A stretch of DNA of 48,316 nucleotides from an uncultured Verrucomicrobiota bacterium (GTDB lineage: Bacteria; Verrucomicrobiota; Verrucomicrobiia; Palsa-1439): the NCBI GenBank assembly GCA_903825435.1, contig CAIKAP010000141.1, positions 1-48,316 of the forward strand. Reading direction: 5' to 3'. A program made the translations under genes and the position numbers. Shown here piece after piece: positions 8,273 to 17,131 of this stretch; the first letter of the stretch is position 1; every line of letters begins with the position of its first letter. The notes beneath the pieces are model-generated. The model saw only the letters and a program-made list of their open reading frames with translations. It had not been told where the DNA came from and did not search any database.

Positions 8273-9692
8273 GTTTGCCTCCTTGCTGCCAGTGGAAATC
8301 GAAACTGAACTGCATCGTTTTCTTCCCGCGGATCTGGTCCACCTTCAAATCGGCGATGCCGGAGGCACCGCGCATCGTGCTCAGCGTCCGCAACAGCGAG
8401 GCGTTGTCGCGCGCGACGCCGGAACAGGTCACGACGTTGGCGTCGCGAATCTCCAGCATCTTTGCTGACACGGCGCCGTCCTCGGGGAACGAGAGCGTCA
8501 TCTGGCGGAGGATGTTCAGCGACCGGCACGAGTGGTCGAACCACGGCCGGTACTGGCGGATTTGTTGTTGGATGCCATCAAGTTCGCCGACCTTGGCGGA
8601 CATGCCGGCCCAGCGGGAACGCAGGATCATGAGATGGATTTGCTGGTACAGGAACGGGCCGCAGACCAGCAGCAACACGCCGACGGCAACCGCACCCGCG
8701 GTCCGCAGCCGGCCGGCGGAATACTTCGTCACGACGCGTTGCCACGCCGTCACCTTTGGCGGCAGGAACTCGAACGGCGACCCGCGCCGGGCGAGTTGGC
8801 GCGCGGCGAGGCTGAACGCGCGCGACACCGGCGCGTCGGCCGGAAGCTGGACGTTGAACTCGTTGGCGGCGTAGGCGGTGACGAGTTCAATCTGGAGGCC
8901 GAGCGATTCGAGGCGCAGTTCCAGTTCGTCGGCGAGCGGCTGGGCGAGGTTAGACGGGCCGAAGATGCGGATGCGTTTGACGGTCTCGCGGATCGCGGCG
9001 GGAAGCTGGCCGATGGTGACGCGGATTTCGCGCGCGATGAGGTCGGCGTCGAACGCGCCGTTGTCGAGAGCGCCTTCGAGGGCGCGCAGCGCGGCGACGC
9101 CGCCGTGGGAGGTGATCTGAAGGTCGAGGTGCGTTTCGCCGATGGCGAGCGCGAGAATGCCGCTGGAGGATTCGGCGTCGGGCGGCTGGAGCGCGGCGAT
9201 GCCGAGGGAGAAGCTGATCGGTTTGAGCTTCGCTTTCTCCAATACCTGTTCGAGCAGCGCGACGTGGTTGGCCGGAAGACCGATCTGGGTGGCGTGTTTG
9301 CCGCAGCGTGAGGCGGCGAGGCGAAGCGTGGCGATGTCGCACGGGAAGCCGCGCTCGGCTTCGATCTGGAGGAACCCGGCGACGTCGTCCTCGGCGATGT
9401 CCGGTATGTCGGCGTGGGTGGTGAGCGCCCATTTCAACGGGATGCAGACGACGCAGTGGCGTTCCTTGACGCCGGCGGCGTCGAGGTGGTTGCGGATTTC
9501 CTGGCCGACAAGCTCGGGGTCGGCGGTGAGCGGGTCGAGCGAGAGCGTGGCGGTGAACGTCTGTTCGAGGTGTACCGCGCCGTTGGTGCGCTTGAGGACG
9601 ACGCCGTCGAGGCGGCTGCCGTCGAGGGCGAGACCGAACAGCGCGGTGGGAACGCGGCGTTTTCGTGAAACGAGTTTGAGGAGGTCAATCAT
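8262..9692 (-). CDS. gspL: GspL-like protein (PilM-type actin fold plus PilN-type region)
   Basis: The 476-residue protein joins two parts. The first is a PilM/GspL-like cytoplasmic actin-fold domain (about 15-300; FGLALDGSRLDGVVLKR at the start, CVVCIPLKWALTTHADIPDI, and LALAIGETHLDLQITSHGG as a phosphate-loop-like segment). The second is a PilN-like part with a membrane helix (AVAVGVLLLVCGPFLYQQI, about 348-366) and a periplasmic domain ending MQFSFDFHWQQGG. This matches GspL, which docks the GspE ATPase to the membrane platform. It overlaps GspK by 4 nt and GspM by 11 nt. Confidence 0.85.
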   Translation of the reverse strand: MIDLLKLVSRKRRVPTALFGLALDGSRLDGVVLKRTNGAVHLEQTFTATLSLDPLTADPELVGQEIRNHLDAAGVKERHCVVCIPLKWALTTHADIPDIAEDDVAGFLQIEAERGFPCDIATLRLAASRCGKHATQIGLPANHVALLEQVLEKAKLKPISFSLGIAALQPPDAESSSGILALAIGETHLDLQITSHGGVAALRALEGALDNGAFDADLIAREIRVTIGQLPAAIRETVKRIRIFGPSNLAQPLADELELRLESLGLQIELVTAYAANEFNVQLPADAPVSRAFSLAARQLARRGSPFEFLPPKVTAWQRVVTKYSAGRLRTAGAVAVGVLLLVCGPFLYQQIHLMILRSRWAGMSAKVGELDGIQQQIRQYRPWFDHSCRSLNILRQMTLSFPEDGAVSAKMLEIRDANVVTCSGVARDNASLLRTLSTMRGASGIADLKVDQIRGKKTMQFSFDFHWQQGGKRED

Positions 9693-11035
9693 GGTGTGTT
9701 TTTGGCGACAACGAGCTGGCGGACATTTTCGCCGAGCGCCCAGCCGAGCCGGCTGAGGTCCTGGCGGAACAGAATCTTCGGCGTGCCTTCGGTGATGTCG
9801 AAGATGAATTTGACGCGCCGGTAGCCGCGTCCGTACGGGCCGACGGCGGCGATGTCGGCGGTGAACTGGTAGCTTTGGGTGGTGATGTAATCGCCGGCGG
9901 AGAGCGCTTGGATGGCGGTGTGGGTCGAGCCGAGCGCGTCCACGATCCAGGCGATGGAACTGATGTTGTCGGGATTGGCGGCGCGGTAGTTGACGAGTGT
10001 CTGTGCGGTGCCGGTGTCCATGCCGGGCAGGCAGGCGAGGACGGTGGCGCTGGCGGTGTTGATGTTGACGCGGCCGGTTTTGTAGCGGGAGGTGCTGATG
10101 GTCGCGTTGCGGTAAATCTGGGAGAACTCGGCCGAGGTCATGCCACTGCGAAGGTAGAACGCGAGCAGACCGCGGAAGGTGCCGGTGGTGACGGAGGGCC
10201 GGCCGGGGCGGCTGGGACCGGTGGTGTAACCGAGCCGGAGCAAAATCTGGCTGGCGCGACCGGGGCCGAAGGCGGACTGGAGCAGCGGGAGGAGTTGGAC
10301 GGCGGTGTTGACGTTGGTGCGCATGGAGCCGTCGCTGTGGAAATTCGGTTCGCGGCTGTAGACGGTGACGTACTCGAAAAGGCCTGGATCAACCTGGCCG
10401 TTACCGCCTTCGTCTTTCTCGTTGGTGTCGAGGATGCCGTTGCGGTTGACATCGTCGCCGGCGAGGATGTCCATCGAGGTGCCGTACACGAGGCGGAGTT
10501 CGTCCACGGTCTCGAACGGCGCGCCTTTACATTGGTACGGCGGCTGGACCATCGCGTAGTAAAGCTTGGAGCCGCCGCTGGCGTTGGGATTGCGCCAGTC
10601 AACGATCGCGGTGAGGAGGTCGGGATTCATACCCGGTAGGTAGGTGAGGAAGTTGGTAGAGGCGCTATTGAGGTTGAGCTTGGAGGCTTCGTCAACGAGG
10701 CCGAAGGTTACGAGGTCGGGATGCATGGGCGGCGAGCTGAGGTCGCGGCCGATGATCCAGAACCGGGCGTCACCGACGGGAACAGCCTCGGCTTGGTACT
10801 GACTGATGTCGGGCATGACGCCGTTGGTGGCGTACATCGAGAGCACGTAGGCAACGTAACGCGCCCCACCTTCGATGGCTTGGTCGGCGGCGAGCGCGGC
10901 GGCGCGGTTGTCGGAGGCGCGCAGTTCGAGCGACATCGAGTTGGCGAAGTACAACGCCATACTGACGAGGCCGAGTGCAATCCACAACACGATGATCAGC
11001 ACAGAACCGCGGCGGTTGGAGGGAGGCAGGTTCAT
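9689..11035 (-). CDS. gspK: GspK minor pseudopilin
   Basis: The 448-residue product is large for a pseudopilin, as is usual for GspK. The N-terminal prepilin-like helix is RRGSVLIIVLWIALGLVSMAL, lacking the Glu5 found in other pilins, a known trait of GspK. Two helix-hairpin-helix (SAM-like) units are visible, at LNLNSASTNFLTYLPGMNP and VNINTASATVLACLPGMDT. Between them lies an Asp/Asn-rich segment (GDDVNRNGILDTNEKDEGGN), possibly a calcium site (inference). GspK caps the pseudopilus tip with GspI and GspJ. It has 4-nt overlaps with both neighbours. Confidence 0.92.
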   Translation of the reverse strand: MNLPPSNRRGSVLIIVLWIALGLVSMALYFANSMSLELRASDNRAAALAADQAIEGGARYVAYVLSMYATNGVMPDISQYQAEAVPVGDARFWIIGRDLSSPPMHPDLVTFGLVDEASKLNLNSASTNFLTYLPGMNPDLLTAIVDWRNPNASGGSKLYYAMVQPPYQCKGAPFETVDELRLVYGTSMDILAGDDVNRNGILDTNEKDEGGNGQVDPGLFEYVTVYSREPNFHSDGSMRTNVNTAVQLLPLLQSAFGPGRASQILLRLGYTTGPSRPGRPSVTTGTFRGLLAFYLRSGMTSAEFSQIYRNATISTSRYKTGRVNINTASATVLACLPGMDTGTAQTLVNYRAANPDNISSIAWIVDALGSTHTAIQALSAGDYITTQSYQFTADIAAVGPYGRGYRRVKFIFDITEGTPKILFRQDLSRLGWALGENVRQLVVAKNTP

Positions 11036-11730
11036 TGTGTGTCGACGTCCTGCGTCAGGTTGGTGCTGATCTGTGGGTCAATCGCCACGAGCAGCTCTAT
11101 CGGCTGTTGGCGACGCGCGTCATCGGGGGTCGAGCCAGACAACTGGAGGCGCAGGCGGATGGCGACTGGCAGGTTGGTGTCGCTCTGCGTCGTGTCCCAA
11201 GTGTTGCGCCATTGCGAACCGTCGTAGCATTCGAACTCCAGCGTGTTGACGCCGCCAAGAAGCAATTGATCCGATGGCGTCGGTGTGACCGTGGAGAGAA
11301 GATTGCGCGTGACGCTGCGGATCAAGTCCTTACCCGGCTGCGTGCGGTCGGCGGGATCGCGCAGGCCGTAGGTGACGCGCTGGACTTCGGCCCACGGCTC
11401 GTTTTCGTGCAGCGTGCCGGTGGTGGTGTACATCTCGATGGAAACATTCTGGCTCAGGCCGAAGCTGGTGATGTCGCCGACGCGGAAATCGCCAGCCATC
11501 ACCTTGTTGGTGGATGGCGTCAACATCAAGCCCTGCAAATCACGCCGCACGATGACGACCGCCTGTTCCAGCGGCAACGCTTCATCCACCGTGCGCGTCG
11601 TGCTCTCGCGCAACCGCACGGCGCTGAAGAACACGCCGCCGACCGCCGTCACCACGATGGCGCACACGCCGACGGCGAGCACCAGCTCGATCAACGTGAA
11701 TCCGCGGCGATTGTGTCTCGGGTTTCTCAT
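11032..11730 (-). CDS. gspJ: GspJ minor pseudopilin
   Basis: I place the start at 11730 rather than the ORF-track start at 11829. MRNPRHNRRGFTLIELVLAV is then a canonical prepilin leader with cleavage after Gly and Glu at +5, and its ATG overlaps the GspI stop by 4 nt. The 232-residue protein has one hydrophobic N-helix and a beta-rich C-domain (TLEFECYDGSQWRNTWDTTQ, AIRLRLQL) typical of GspJ. It should join GspI and GspK at the pseudopilus tip. A prepilin peptidase is needed but is not in this window. Confidence 0.9.
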   Translation of the reverse strand: MRNPRHNRRGFTLIELVLAVGVCAIVVTAVGGVFFSAVRLRESTTRTVDEALPLEQAVVIVRRDLQGLMLTPSTNKVMAGDFRVGDITSFGLSQNVSIEMYTTTGTLHENEPWAEVQRVTYGLRDPADRTQPGKDLIRSVTRNLLSTVTPTPSDQLLLGGVNTLEFECYDGSQWRNTWDTTQSDTNLPVAIRLRLQLSGSTPDDARRQQPIELLVAIDPQISTNLTQDVDTQ

Positions 11731-12107
11731 TGTGAATTCAATAGCGTGCTCAGCCGCACCGCGTGCTCCCGGTCCTGAGCGTTGTACGTCACCTCCGCCG
11801 TCAACTGCCGCATCGAGGCGTCCTGCCATGGCTCGTTGCGCAACATCCAGCGAAACTCGTGGCCGTTCTCGGAATACGTGCCGTTTTGCGACGACTGGTT
11901 CCAGCTACCCATGACGATGTTCTCGGTCAACACCCGCTCCGCCACGCGCACCGCCTCGGCCTTACGCTCGGCAACCTCACCCGCCGCACTCGCAATGTGC
12001 AACGCCTCAATCGCCACCGGCACGACGATGGCCATGAACATCAGCGCCGCCAACACCTCGGCCAGCGTAAACCCGGCGCTGTTATGGGAGTGTGTTACGA
12101 ATTTCAT
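11727..12107 (-). CDS. gspI: GspI minor pseudopilin
   Basis: The 126-residue pseudopilin has leader SHNSAGFTLAEVLAALMFMA (cleavage after Gly, Glu at +5). A helix follows (HIASAAGEVAERKAEAVRVAERVL), then the GspI-type segment NGHEFRWMLRNEPWQDASMRQLTAEVTY. It overlaps GspH by 26 nt and GspJ by 4 nt. GspI nucleates the tip complex with GspJ and GspK in known systems. Confidence 0.88.
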   Translation of the reverse strand: MKFVTHSHNSAGFTLAEVLAALMFMAIVVPVAIEALHIASAAGEVAERKAEAVRVAERVLTENIVMGSWNQSSQNGTYSENGHEFRWMLRNEPWQDASMRQLTAEVTYNAQDREHAVRLSTLLNSQ

Positions 12108-12582
12108 AATTCACATGGTTGGTTGTTTCCATGAGCCAGAGCGCCGCGTTGTCAACGCCCCCGAGACGCAACACCGTCGGACTCGACTCGTCAATCAGCC
12201 CATCCGGCAGGAAACGGATCGCCGGCAGGTTTCGGCCGCGGACCGGTACCGGCTGGGTGTTTTGCGCCTCCAGCGAGAGGCCTTCCTCCAGCGAAAACTC
12301 CAGTGCCTTCGGGTCGCCGTCGCGCGGCGGCGTTTCCTGTTCGAGGCCGTACGACGATCGCTCGGTGTCCATCCACAACAACATCGGCAGCCCTTCCGAT
12401 ACCGCGCGGCTCTGCCCCGCGTGCGTCAACGCCAGCAGACGGCGCGCCTCAGAATCCAACGCGCGTCCGCGGAAAAAGCTGAACAGCGACGGCGTCGTGA
12501 CGGAGATCATCGCCACCAGCAACGCCATCACGAGAATCAACTCGATCAGCGTGAACGCCCGCGTTGGATATTGAACTCGCAT
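12082..12582 (-). CDS. gspH: GspH minor pseudopilin
   Basis: The start is set at 12582 (MRVQYPTRAFTLIELILVMA). This ATG shares one base with the GspG stop (TAATG), whereas the track start at 12606 would lie inside GspG. The product is about 166 residues. The prepilin site is A|FTLIE, with Ala rather than Gly at -1. The C-domain has ALDSEARRLLALTHAGQSRAVSEGLPM, typical of GspH/FimT. It overlaps GspI by 26 nt. Confidence 0.85.
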   Translation of the reverse strand: MRVQYPTRAFTLIELILVMALLVAMISVTTPSLFSFFRGRALDSEARRLLALTHAGQSRAVSEGLPMLLWMDTERSSYGLEQETPPRDGDPKALEFSLEEGLSLEAQNTQPVPVRGRNLPAIRFLPDGLIDESSPTVLRLGGVDNAALWLMETTNHVNYEIRNTLP

Positions 12583-13022
12583 TACCGACGAACTGTCCAG
12601 TTGCAAACGTCATCGTCCGTGCCGGGCCGTCCATCGGGGCCGACGGAGTATAGGTCGTACGACTTCGGGTTGTGGCGGCCGGGGCACTCGTACACATAAT
12701 CGTTACCCCACGGGTCCTTCGAAATCTCTTTGACATACGGTCCGTGCCAGTTAGGGCAATCACGCGGCTGCTGCACGAGATCGCCGAGGCCGCTCTTGCC
12801 TTTCGGATAGTAACCGTTGTCAACCTCGAACGCGTCCAGCGCCGTGCTGAACGTCGAAATGTCGGTCTTTGCTGCTGCCAGGCGCGCCTGCTCGCTGCGC
12901 CCGACCATCTTCGGCACGACCAGCGCCGCGAGAATTCCGAGAATGGTGAGGACCAGCAATAACTCAACCAGCGTAAACGCCTGCTGGCCGATCCGGTTTA
13001 TTCGATGATGATTTTGTTTCAT
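12582..13022 (-). CDS. gspG: GspG major pseudopilin
   Basis: The 146-residue major pseudopilin has prepilin site QQA|FTLVELLLVLTILGILAA (Ala at -1, Glu at +5). It continues with FSTALDAFEVDNGYYP, DPWGNDYVYECPGRHNPKSY and the calcium-binding tail DLYSVGPDGRPGTDDD. These are hallmark GspG motifs. It starts 20 nt after GspF and its stop overlaps the GspH start (TAATG). It polymerises into the pseudopilus that drives export through the secretin. Confidence 0.95.
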   Translation of the reverse strand: MKQNHHRINRIGQQAFTLVELLLVLTILGILAALVVPKMVGRSEQARLAAAKTDISTFSTALDAFEVDNGYYPKGKSGLGDLVQQPRDCPNWHGPYVKEISKDPWGNDYVYECPGRHNPKSYDLYSVGPDGRPGTDDDVCNWTVRR

Positions 13023-13042
13023 AGTTTTCCTTTCGTTGGAGT

Positions 13043-14290
13043 TTATTTGATGTAATCCTGCAATGTGAAAATCGGCAGCAACATTCCGATGAAAATCGTG
13101 CCGATGAAACTGGCGATCAAAAACAACATTAGCGGCTCCGCGAGCGCCACCGCTGTCTTCATCTGGCGGTCAAGATCGCCCTCGGTAACGGCGGCGATGC
13201 GCACCAGCTCCGCATCGAGCCGTCCGCTCTCCTCGGCGACCGAAATCATTTCCAGCACCGACCCCGGAAACAAACCCCGGCACTCCGCCAGGCTTTGCCC
13301 GAGCCGTCCGCCTTCCTGCACCCGCTCGATCGAAGTCGAGACGGCGTCCACGAGAATCTGATTGCCGACCGATTTGCGGGCGACGTTGAGCGCCTGGACC
13401 AGCGGCACGCCTGCGCCGAGCAACGTGCCCAGCATCCGGCAGAACCGCGCCATCGCAAACTGCGCCACGAGCGAGCCGACGACCGGCGCCCGCAACATCA
13501 GCCCTTCCCACACGCGCTTGCCTTTCTCCGAGGCGAACCAGCTCCGCACCATCAAGACGGCGACGAACAACCCGACCAGCACAAACAAACCGTACGACCG
13601 CAATACATCGCTTATGCCGATGATGATTTGCGTGATCAACGGCAACGAACCGCCGAAGCCGGAAAAAACTTTCTGGAATCGCGGAATAAAAAACACCAGC
13701 AGAATCGTCAATACCACCAGCGCCAGCACCAGCAGGATGCACGGGTACAGCATCGCCGTCATCACTTTCGAGCGCAATTCCTTCTCGCGCGCCTGGAAAT
13801 CGGCGATCTGCGCCAGCACCACGTCGAGGAACCCGCCCGTCTCGCCCGCCTGGACCATCGCCGTATAAACCCGCGGAAACGTGTCCGGGTACTGCGTCAT
13901 TGCGTCGGCCAACGCCATCCCGTCGATCACCTTGTCATGGATTTCTTTCCACTTCGCCGACGCCGCCGGCGTGGCAGCCTCGCGGTACAAAATCACCAGC
14001 GCCCGGCTCAACGGCACCCCCGCCGCCAGCAAACTCGACAGCAACCGCGTAAAATTCTCCAGCGCCTTCGCCGTCACCTTGTTCGACTTCATCTTGAAAT
14101 CGAACCCGGCAGCGCGCGCCGTCCCTTGCGCACCGTTACCGGATGCCTTACCGGCTTGCTCCGCGAGACTGACCGGCCGCAACCCACGCGTCTCCATCTG
14201 CCGAAACGCATCCGGCCGGTTCCCGGCATCGATCTGGCCTTCCGCCACCGAGCCGTCCGCCGCAATCGCTTTGTAGGTGAATGTAGGCAT
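13043..14290 (-). CDS. gspF: GspF inner-membrane platform protein
   Basis: The 415-residue protein has a complete T2SS/T4P F fold. Two T2SSF domains (about 75-200 and 275-400) contain ARLLSSLLAAGVPLSRAL-type and RMLGTLLGAGVPLVQALNVA helices. Membrane segments are AMLYPCILLVLALVVLTILLVFF, GLFVLVGLFVAVLMV and LMLFLIASFIGTIFIGMLL. The N-terminal MPTFTYKAIAADGSVAEGQI segment is normal for the family, but its first 48-50 bp occur three more times upstream (14962-15009, 17319-17368 inside the chimera, 18209-18258). The gene is thus intact but separated from gspE by about 4.6 kb of inserted DNA, so its expression probably depends on readthrough or an internal promoter (inference). Confidence 0.95.
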   Translation of the reverse strand: MPTFTYKAIAADGSVAEGQIDAGNRPDAFRQMETRGLRPVSLAEQAGKASGNGAQGTARAAGFDFKMKSNKVTAKALENFTRLLSSLLAAGVPLSRALVILYREAATPAASAKWKEIHDKVIDGMALADAMTQYPDTFPRVYTAMVQAGETGGFLDVVLAQIADFQAREKELRSKVMTAMLYPCILLVLALVVLTILLVFFIPRFQKVFSGFGGSLPLITQIIIGISDVLRSYGLFVLVGLFVAVLMVRSWFASEKGKRVWEGLMLRAPVVGSLVAQFAMARFCRMLGTLLGAGVPLVQALNVARKSVGNQILVDAVSTSIERVQEGGRLGQSLAECRGLFPGSVLEMISVAEESGRLDAELVRIAAVTEGDLDRQMKTAVALAEPLMLFLIASFIGTIFIGMLLPIFTLQDYIK

Positions 14291-14377
14291 TATGAGGAAA
14301 ATCCGTTACCGGGTCTGCACGACCATAGCGCGCCACAACTTGACAAACGCTGTGCCGCAAAGTTAAGTTCGCACGTC

Positions 14378-14611
14378 ATGAACGCACTGCTGTCTCGCAT
14401 CACGGTTGACTCGGCGATTTGCCACGGCAAACCGGCCATTCGCCACCTGCGGTATCCGGTGGAAAGCATCCTCGAATACCTCGCGGCGGGCGACAGCTTT
14501 GAGGATCTCTTGGGCGAGTTTCCTGATTTGGAACGCGATGATCTGCGGGCCTGTCTGGAGTTTGCGGCCCAATCGCTCAAGCAGAAGAGCCTGCACTTGG
14601 CGCTGACATGA
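14378..14611 (+). CDS. DUF433 antitoxin-like protein (module A)
   Basis: The 77-residue protein runs antisense to the secretion operon. It starts MNALLSRITVDSAICHGKPA, followed by YPVESILEYLAAGDSFEDLLGEFPDLERDDLRACLEFA. This is the compact DUF433 fold (ICHGKP.I....PV..IL..LA.G.S...LL..FP.L...D..A.L.FA), a VapB-like winged-helix antitoxin family. Its stop overlaps the toxin start (ATGA). It lies in the 3' part of a DNA block wedged between two gspF starts. By eye it shares about a third of residues with module B, so the two modules are not recent copies. Confidence 0.85.
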   Translation: MNALLSRITVDSAICHGKPAIRHLRYPVESILEYLAAGDSFEDLLGEFPDLERDDLRACLEFAAQSLKQKSLHLALT

Positions 14612-14961
14612 AATTTCTCGTGGATGCACACCTGCCGCCGGGTTTGTGCGCCGCGCTCCAAGCCGCCGGGCATGACGCCGTCCACACGCGGCAGTTGCCG
14701 GCCCACAATGCCACGTCCGACGACACGATCAACACGCTGTCCATGGCGGAGCAACGCGTGGTGATCACCAAGGATACCGACTTCTACTACTCCCATTTGC
14801 AGCGGGGCGAGCCGTGGAAACTGTTGCTGGTTCGCACCGGCAACATCCGCGCTCGCGACCTGACCACGCTGGTCGAACGGCACCTGCCGGCCATCATTGC
14901 CGCCTTGCAGCATAATTCCCTCGTCGAACTCGACCGGCAGTCCGTGCAGGTCGTTACCTGA
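14608..14961 (+). CDS. DUF5615 PIN-like toxin (module A)
   Basis: The 117-residue protein begins MKFLVDAHLPPGLCAALQAA, followed by GHDAVHTRQLP, DDTINTLSMAEQRVVITKDTDFYYSHLQRGEPWKLLLVRTGNI. These match the DUF5615/Mut7-C PIN-like family: Asp6, Asp near the DDTI segment, and the TKDTDF acidic cluster as likely metal ligands. Such proteins are usually the toxin half of a DUF433 pair and probable ribonucleases (family knowledge). It is translationally coupled to its antitoxin. Its TGA is followed with no gap by a 48-bp copy of the gspF start in the other orientation. Confidence 0.87.
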   Translation: MKFLVDAHLPPGLCAALQAAGHDAVHTRQLPAHNATSDDTINTLSMAEQRVVITKDTDFYYSHLQRGEPWKLLLVRTGNIRARDLTTLVERHLPAIIAALQHNSLVELDRQSVQVVT

Positions 14962-15009
14962 CGCCACCGAGCCGTCCGCCGCAATCGCTTTGTAGGTGAA
15001 GGTGGGCAT
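14962..15009 (-). repeat. gspF 5'-end copy 2 (48 bp)
   Basis: This is a copy of the first 48 bp of gspF, encoding MPTFTYKAIAADGSVA. It differs from the real gene at two synonymous sites (CCC and ACC at codons 2 and 3). Homology begins at the ATG, with no shared upstream sequence, and ends at the toxin A stop codon. The frame stays open for 239 codons through the antisense strand of module A and ends in a TAATG overlap with the true gspF start. Confidence 0.9.
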
Positions 15010-15113
15010 GGTCAGGATAACCCAGGGTTGAAACTGGCCGATACCGAGCGTCGAACGGCCCGCGCGCGGCCGTTGCTGTTCTGTGGGTGTTGGTTCAACT
15101 GCATTTCTTCTGC

Positions 15114-17057
15114 CTATTTGAGGAAAAACTCTTTCAGCGGGCGATAGCCGAGCTTCGCCAGCAGTGCATCCCAGTTGGCGGGCAGTTTGATTTCGATCGT
15201 GACGTTATTGCCGCCGGGCATGATTTGCACCTTGTTCCGGTCCGCGTCCCCGGTGAGCAGAATCGCAGTCGTGCCGGGCTTCATCACGGGGATGGTCTGG
15301 ATTTTCTCCAGCCCTTGAACCTTGGGGAACCACGGGGGTGGGGCCGTCAACTCTCCGCCTTCGTCGCGGGTGATCTTGCGCGCGTGTTGCTCGACCGTGT
15401 AGCGGGTCGGGTCGAACGCGCTGCCGGCGCTGGCCCAGTAGTTGGCGAAGGCGCGTTCATAGACCGGTCGCCGGGCGGTAGCGATCAGGGCTTGTTCGAG
15501 CTTTTCCTTGGTGGGATACCCGCGGGCCAGGTCGCGGGCGACGTACTCGGTAATCAGCATGGTCCGGGGCGTGAGCCGCGGGCCGCTGCCGGTCGCAAAC
15601 TGCCCTTTCTCCACCGCATCCCAAGCCATAAGCTGCATGATTTTTTCGGGGTTGGACGTTGCCGGGGTGAGATTATTGCCCCACAACAGCGCGGAAGCTC
15701 CAGTGAGCGTGCTCTGGTTCAGATCAAACCCTTGTTGCACGTGGTGCGGCTTCCAGCCAATCTTGAGACAAGCCTGTTCATCCTCCGCCAAGCACCACGG
15801 CATGAGATAACCAAAGCTCCCCATCCGGTCTTGTTTGATGTAGTACCCACCGAGATTCATCATCGCCAGACTTATAAAGCGGCCAAGCACCGCGTTGCGT
15901 GGCTCATTGATCTGTCCTTGTTGGGAGTCAATCCCCAGTTGTCGGGCCACCGGTCCGTTCACCCAACAGAAAGGCGTCCACGCATGGGTGCTGGCCAAGG
16001 TGCGCCGATAATTGCCATTCGCCAGAGTTTTGGTATAGGCGATCAGCAGCGGCATGAACTCCGGCGGGCATCCCGCCATCACGCCATTCACGGCCACATG
16101 CCAGACCAAGGTCTTCCGATAGGCGATTGGCAGCACGGCGACAACCTGATCCCAAGGCTGGTCGGTATATTTCAGAAACTCCGCCACCCGTTCTACCGTC
16201 GGGGGAATAATCGGCAGCCCGTCGGACCAACGCTGTTCGATGAAAAACCGATTCACCCCGTCAACCGTGCCCACGAACACACGGTCCTTGGGGTCTTCGA
16301 CGCCGGCTTTGCGACGTGCAGCGATTTCCGCCTCCGTGATCGGTTTCGTCAGGGCCGCGACGATCTGCGGCCAAAGCACTTCTCTGGTATTCTGGATCAA
16401 CTCCTCTCGTGTGTGGGCTGCAAATGCGCCGGGGTACGTAGCGGCGCGCGGCGCGGGCACGCCGTTGTTGACGGCTGTAGAATACACCTGCTTCACAAAA
16501 TTCGGCGCCGCGATGGTGACGGCGGGAATGCCCACGTACTCCGCCGCGATACTCGAACCCGTTTCCTTGGGAGTACAGAGTCCACAACCACCGTTGCCGG
16601 AGATCACGGCTTGCACACCCAGGGCTTTGAGCTTCTTCTGGAAATCGTCCTTCGCCTGTCTAATAACTCCGGGGCCAGGATACGATCCAGCCGACCCTAT
16701 TTCATCCAGCAAGATCACCTTTGCAGTCGGATAGTTCTGCAAGATCAGCCTCTTAATTTCAGGATGTGTTACGCGGGCCATAAAACTTCCGCCCACAACC
16801 GCAATCGTCTTTCCTGCCAGCGTGTCCAAGCGCGGTGCCTGCGCGATCCGCGGAATCGTTTGCTTACCAACCGGGGCCACGACCGCGTATTTCCCTGGAG
16901 GGAGCGGCGCTCCCGGAACCAGACACGCGTCATCGCACTCGTATGACATCGCGCTTCCTATTCCGCTGGGGGCGGCTGGTTTCGTGGCCGATTCTGCCGG
17001 CGCCATTCCCGCGCACACGTTCAAGACTGCACAAACTCCTATCATCCAAATCTTCAT
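15114..17057 (-). CDS. Exported UGSC-like family protein, long form
   Basis: The 647-residue protein has a signal peptide (MIGVCAVLNVCAGMAPAES). An N-terminal UGSC-like domain (about 75-250) includes GKTIAVVGGSFMARVTHPEI and the redox-like segment AVISGNGGCGLCTPKETGSS followed by IAAEYVGIPAVTI. In UGSC (seleno)proteins this position carries U/C-G-S-C; here it is CGLC. A long C-terminal part starts FIEQRWSDGLPIIPPTVERV, seen in long members of that family. The biochemical role is not established. It sits between the gspF/gspE chimera (74 nt upstream) and gspF copy 2, replacing the original short gspE-gspF junction. Nothing else is visible in 15010-15113. The family call is by motif memory. Confidence 0.6.
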   Translation of the reverse strand: MKIWMIGVCAVLNVCAGMAPAESATKPAAPSGIGSAMSYECDDACLVPGAPLPPGKYAVVAPVGKQTIPRIAQAPRLDTLAGKTIAVVGGSFMARVTHPEIKRLILQNYPTAKVILLDEIGSAGSYPGPGVIRQAKDDFQKKLKALGVQAVISGNGGCGLCTPKETGSSIAAEYVGIPAVTIAAPNFVKQVYSTAVNNGVPAPRAATYPGAFAAHTREELIQNTREVLWPQIVAALTKPITEAEIAARRKAGVEDPKDRVFVGTVDGVNRFFIEQRWSDGLPIIPPTVERVAEFLKYTDQPWDQVVAVLPIAYRKTLVWHVAVNGVMAGCPPEFMPLLIAYTKTLANGNYRRTLASTHAWTPFCWVNGPVARQLGIDSQQGQINEPRNAVLGRFISLAMMNLGGYYIKQDRMGSFGYLMPWCLAEDEQACLKIGWKPHHVQQGFDLNQSTLTGASALLWGNNLTPATSNPEKIMQLMAWDAVEKGQFATGSGPRLTPRTMLITEYVARDLARGYPTKEKLEQALIATARRPVYERAFANYWASAGSAFDPTRYTVEQHARKITRDEGGELTAPPPWFPKVQGLEKIQTIPVMKPGTTAILLTGDADRNKVQIMPGGNNVTIEIKLPANWDALLAKLGYRPLKEFFLK

Positions 17058-17131
17058 GTTTCTCCTTATAATTTGTTCAACGTTTTTTTCCAGCAGCTAT
17101 TGGGATCACATCTTGTCATTCAACAACTCCT

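Noticed and set aside
13295-14611. 438-aa ORF ending with the DUF433 protein
   Set aside because: Only the last 77 residues (from 14378) are a real gene; the rest is antisense to gspF.
15087-16946. 619-aa plus-strand ORF
   Set aside because: Antisense to the UGSC-like gene, which has a signal peptide and family motifs; the plus frame has none.
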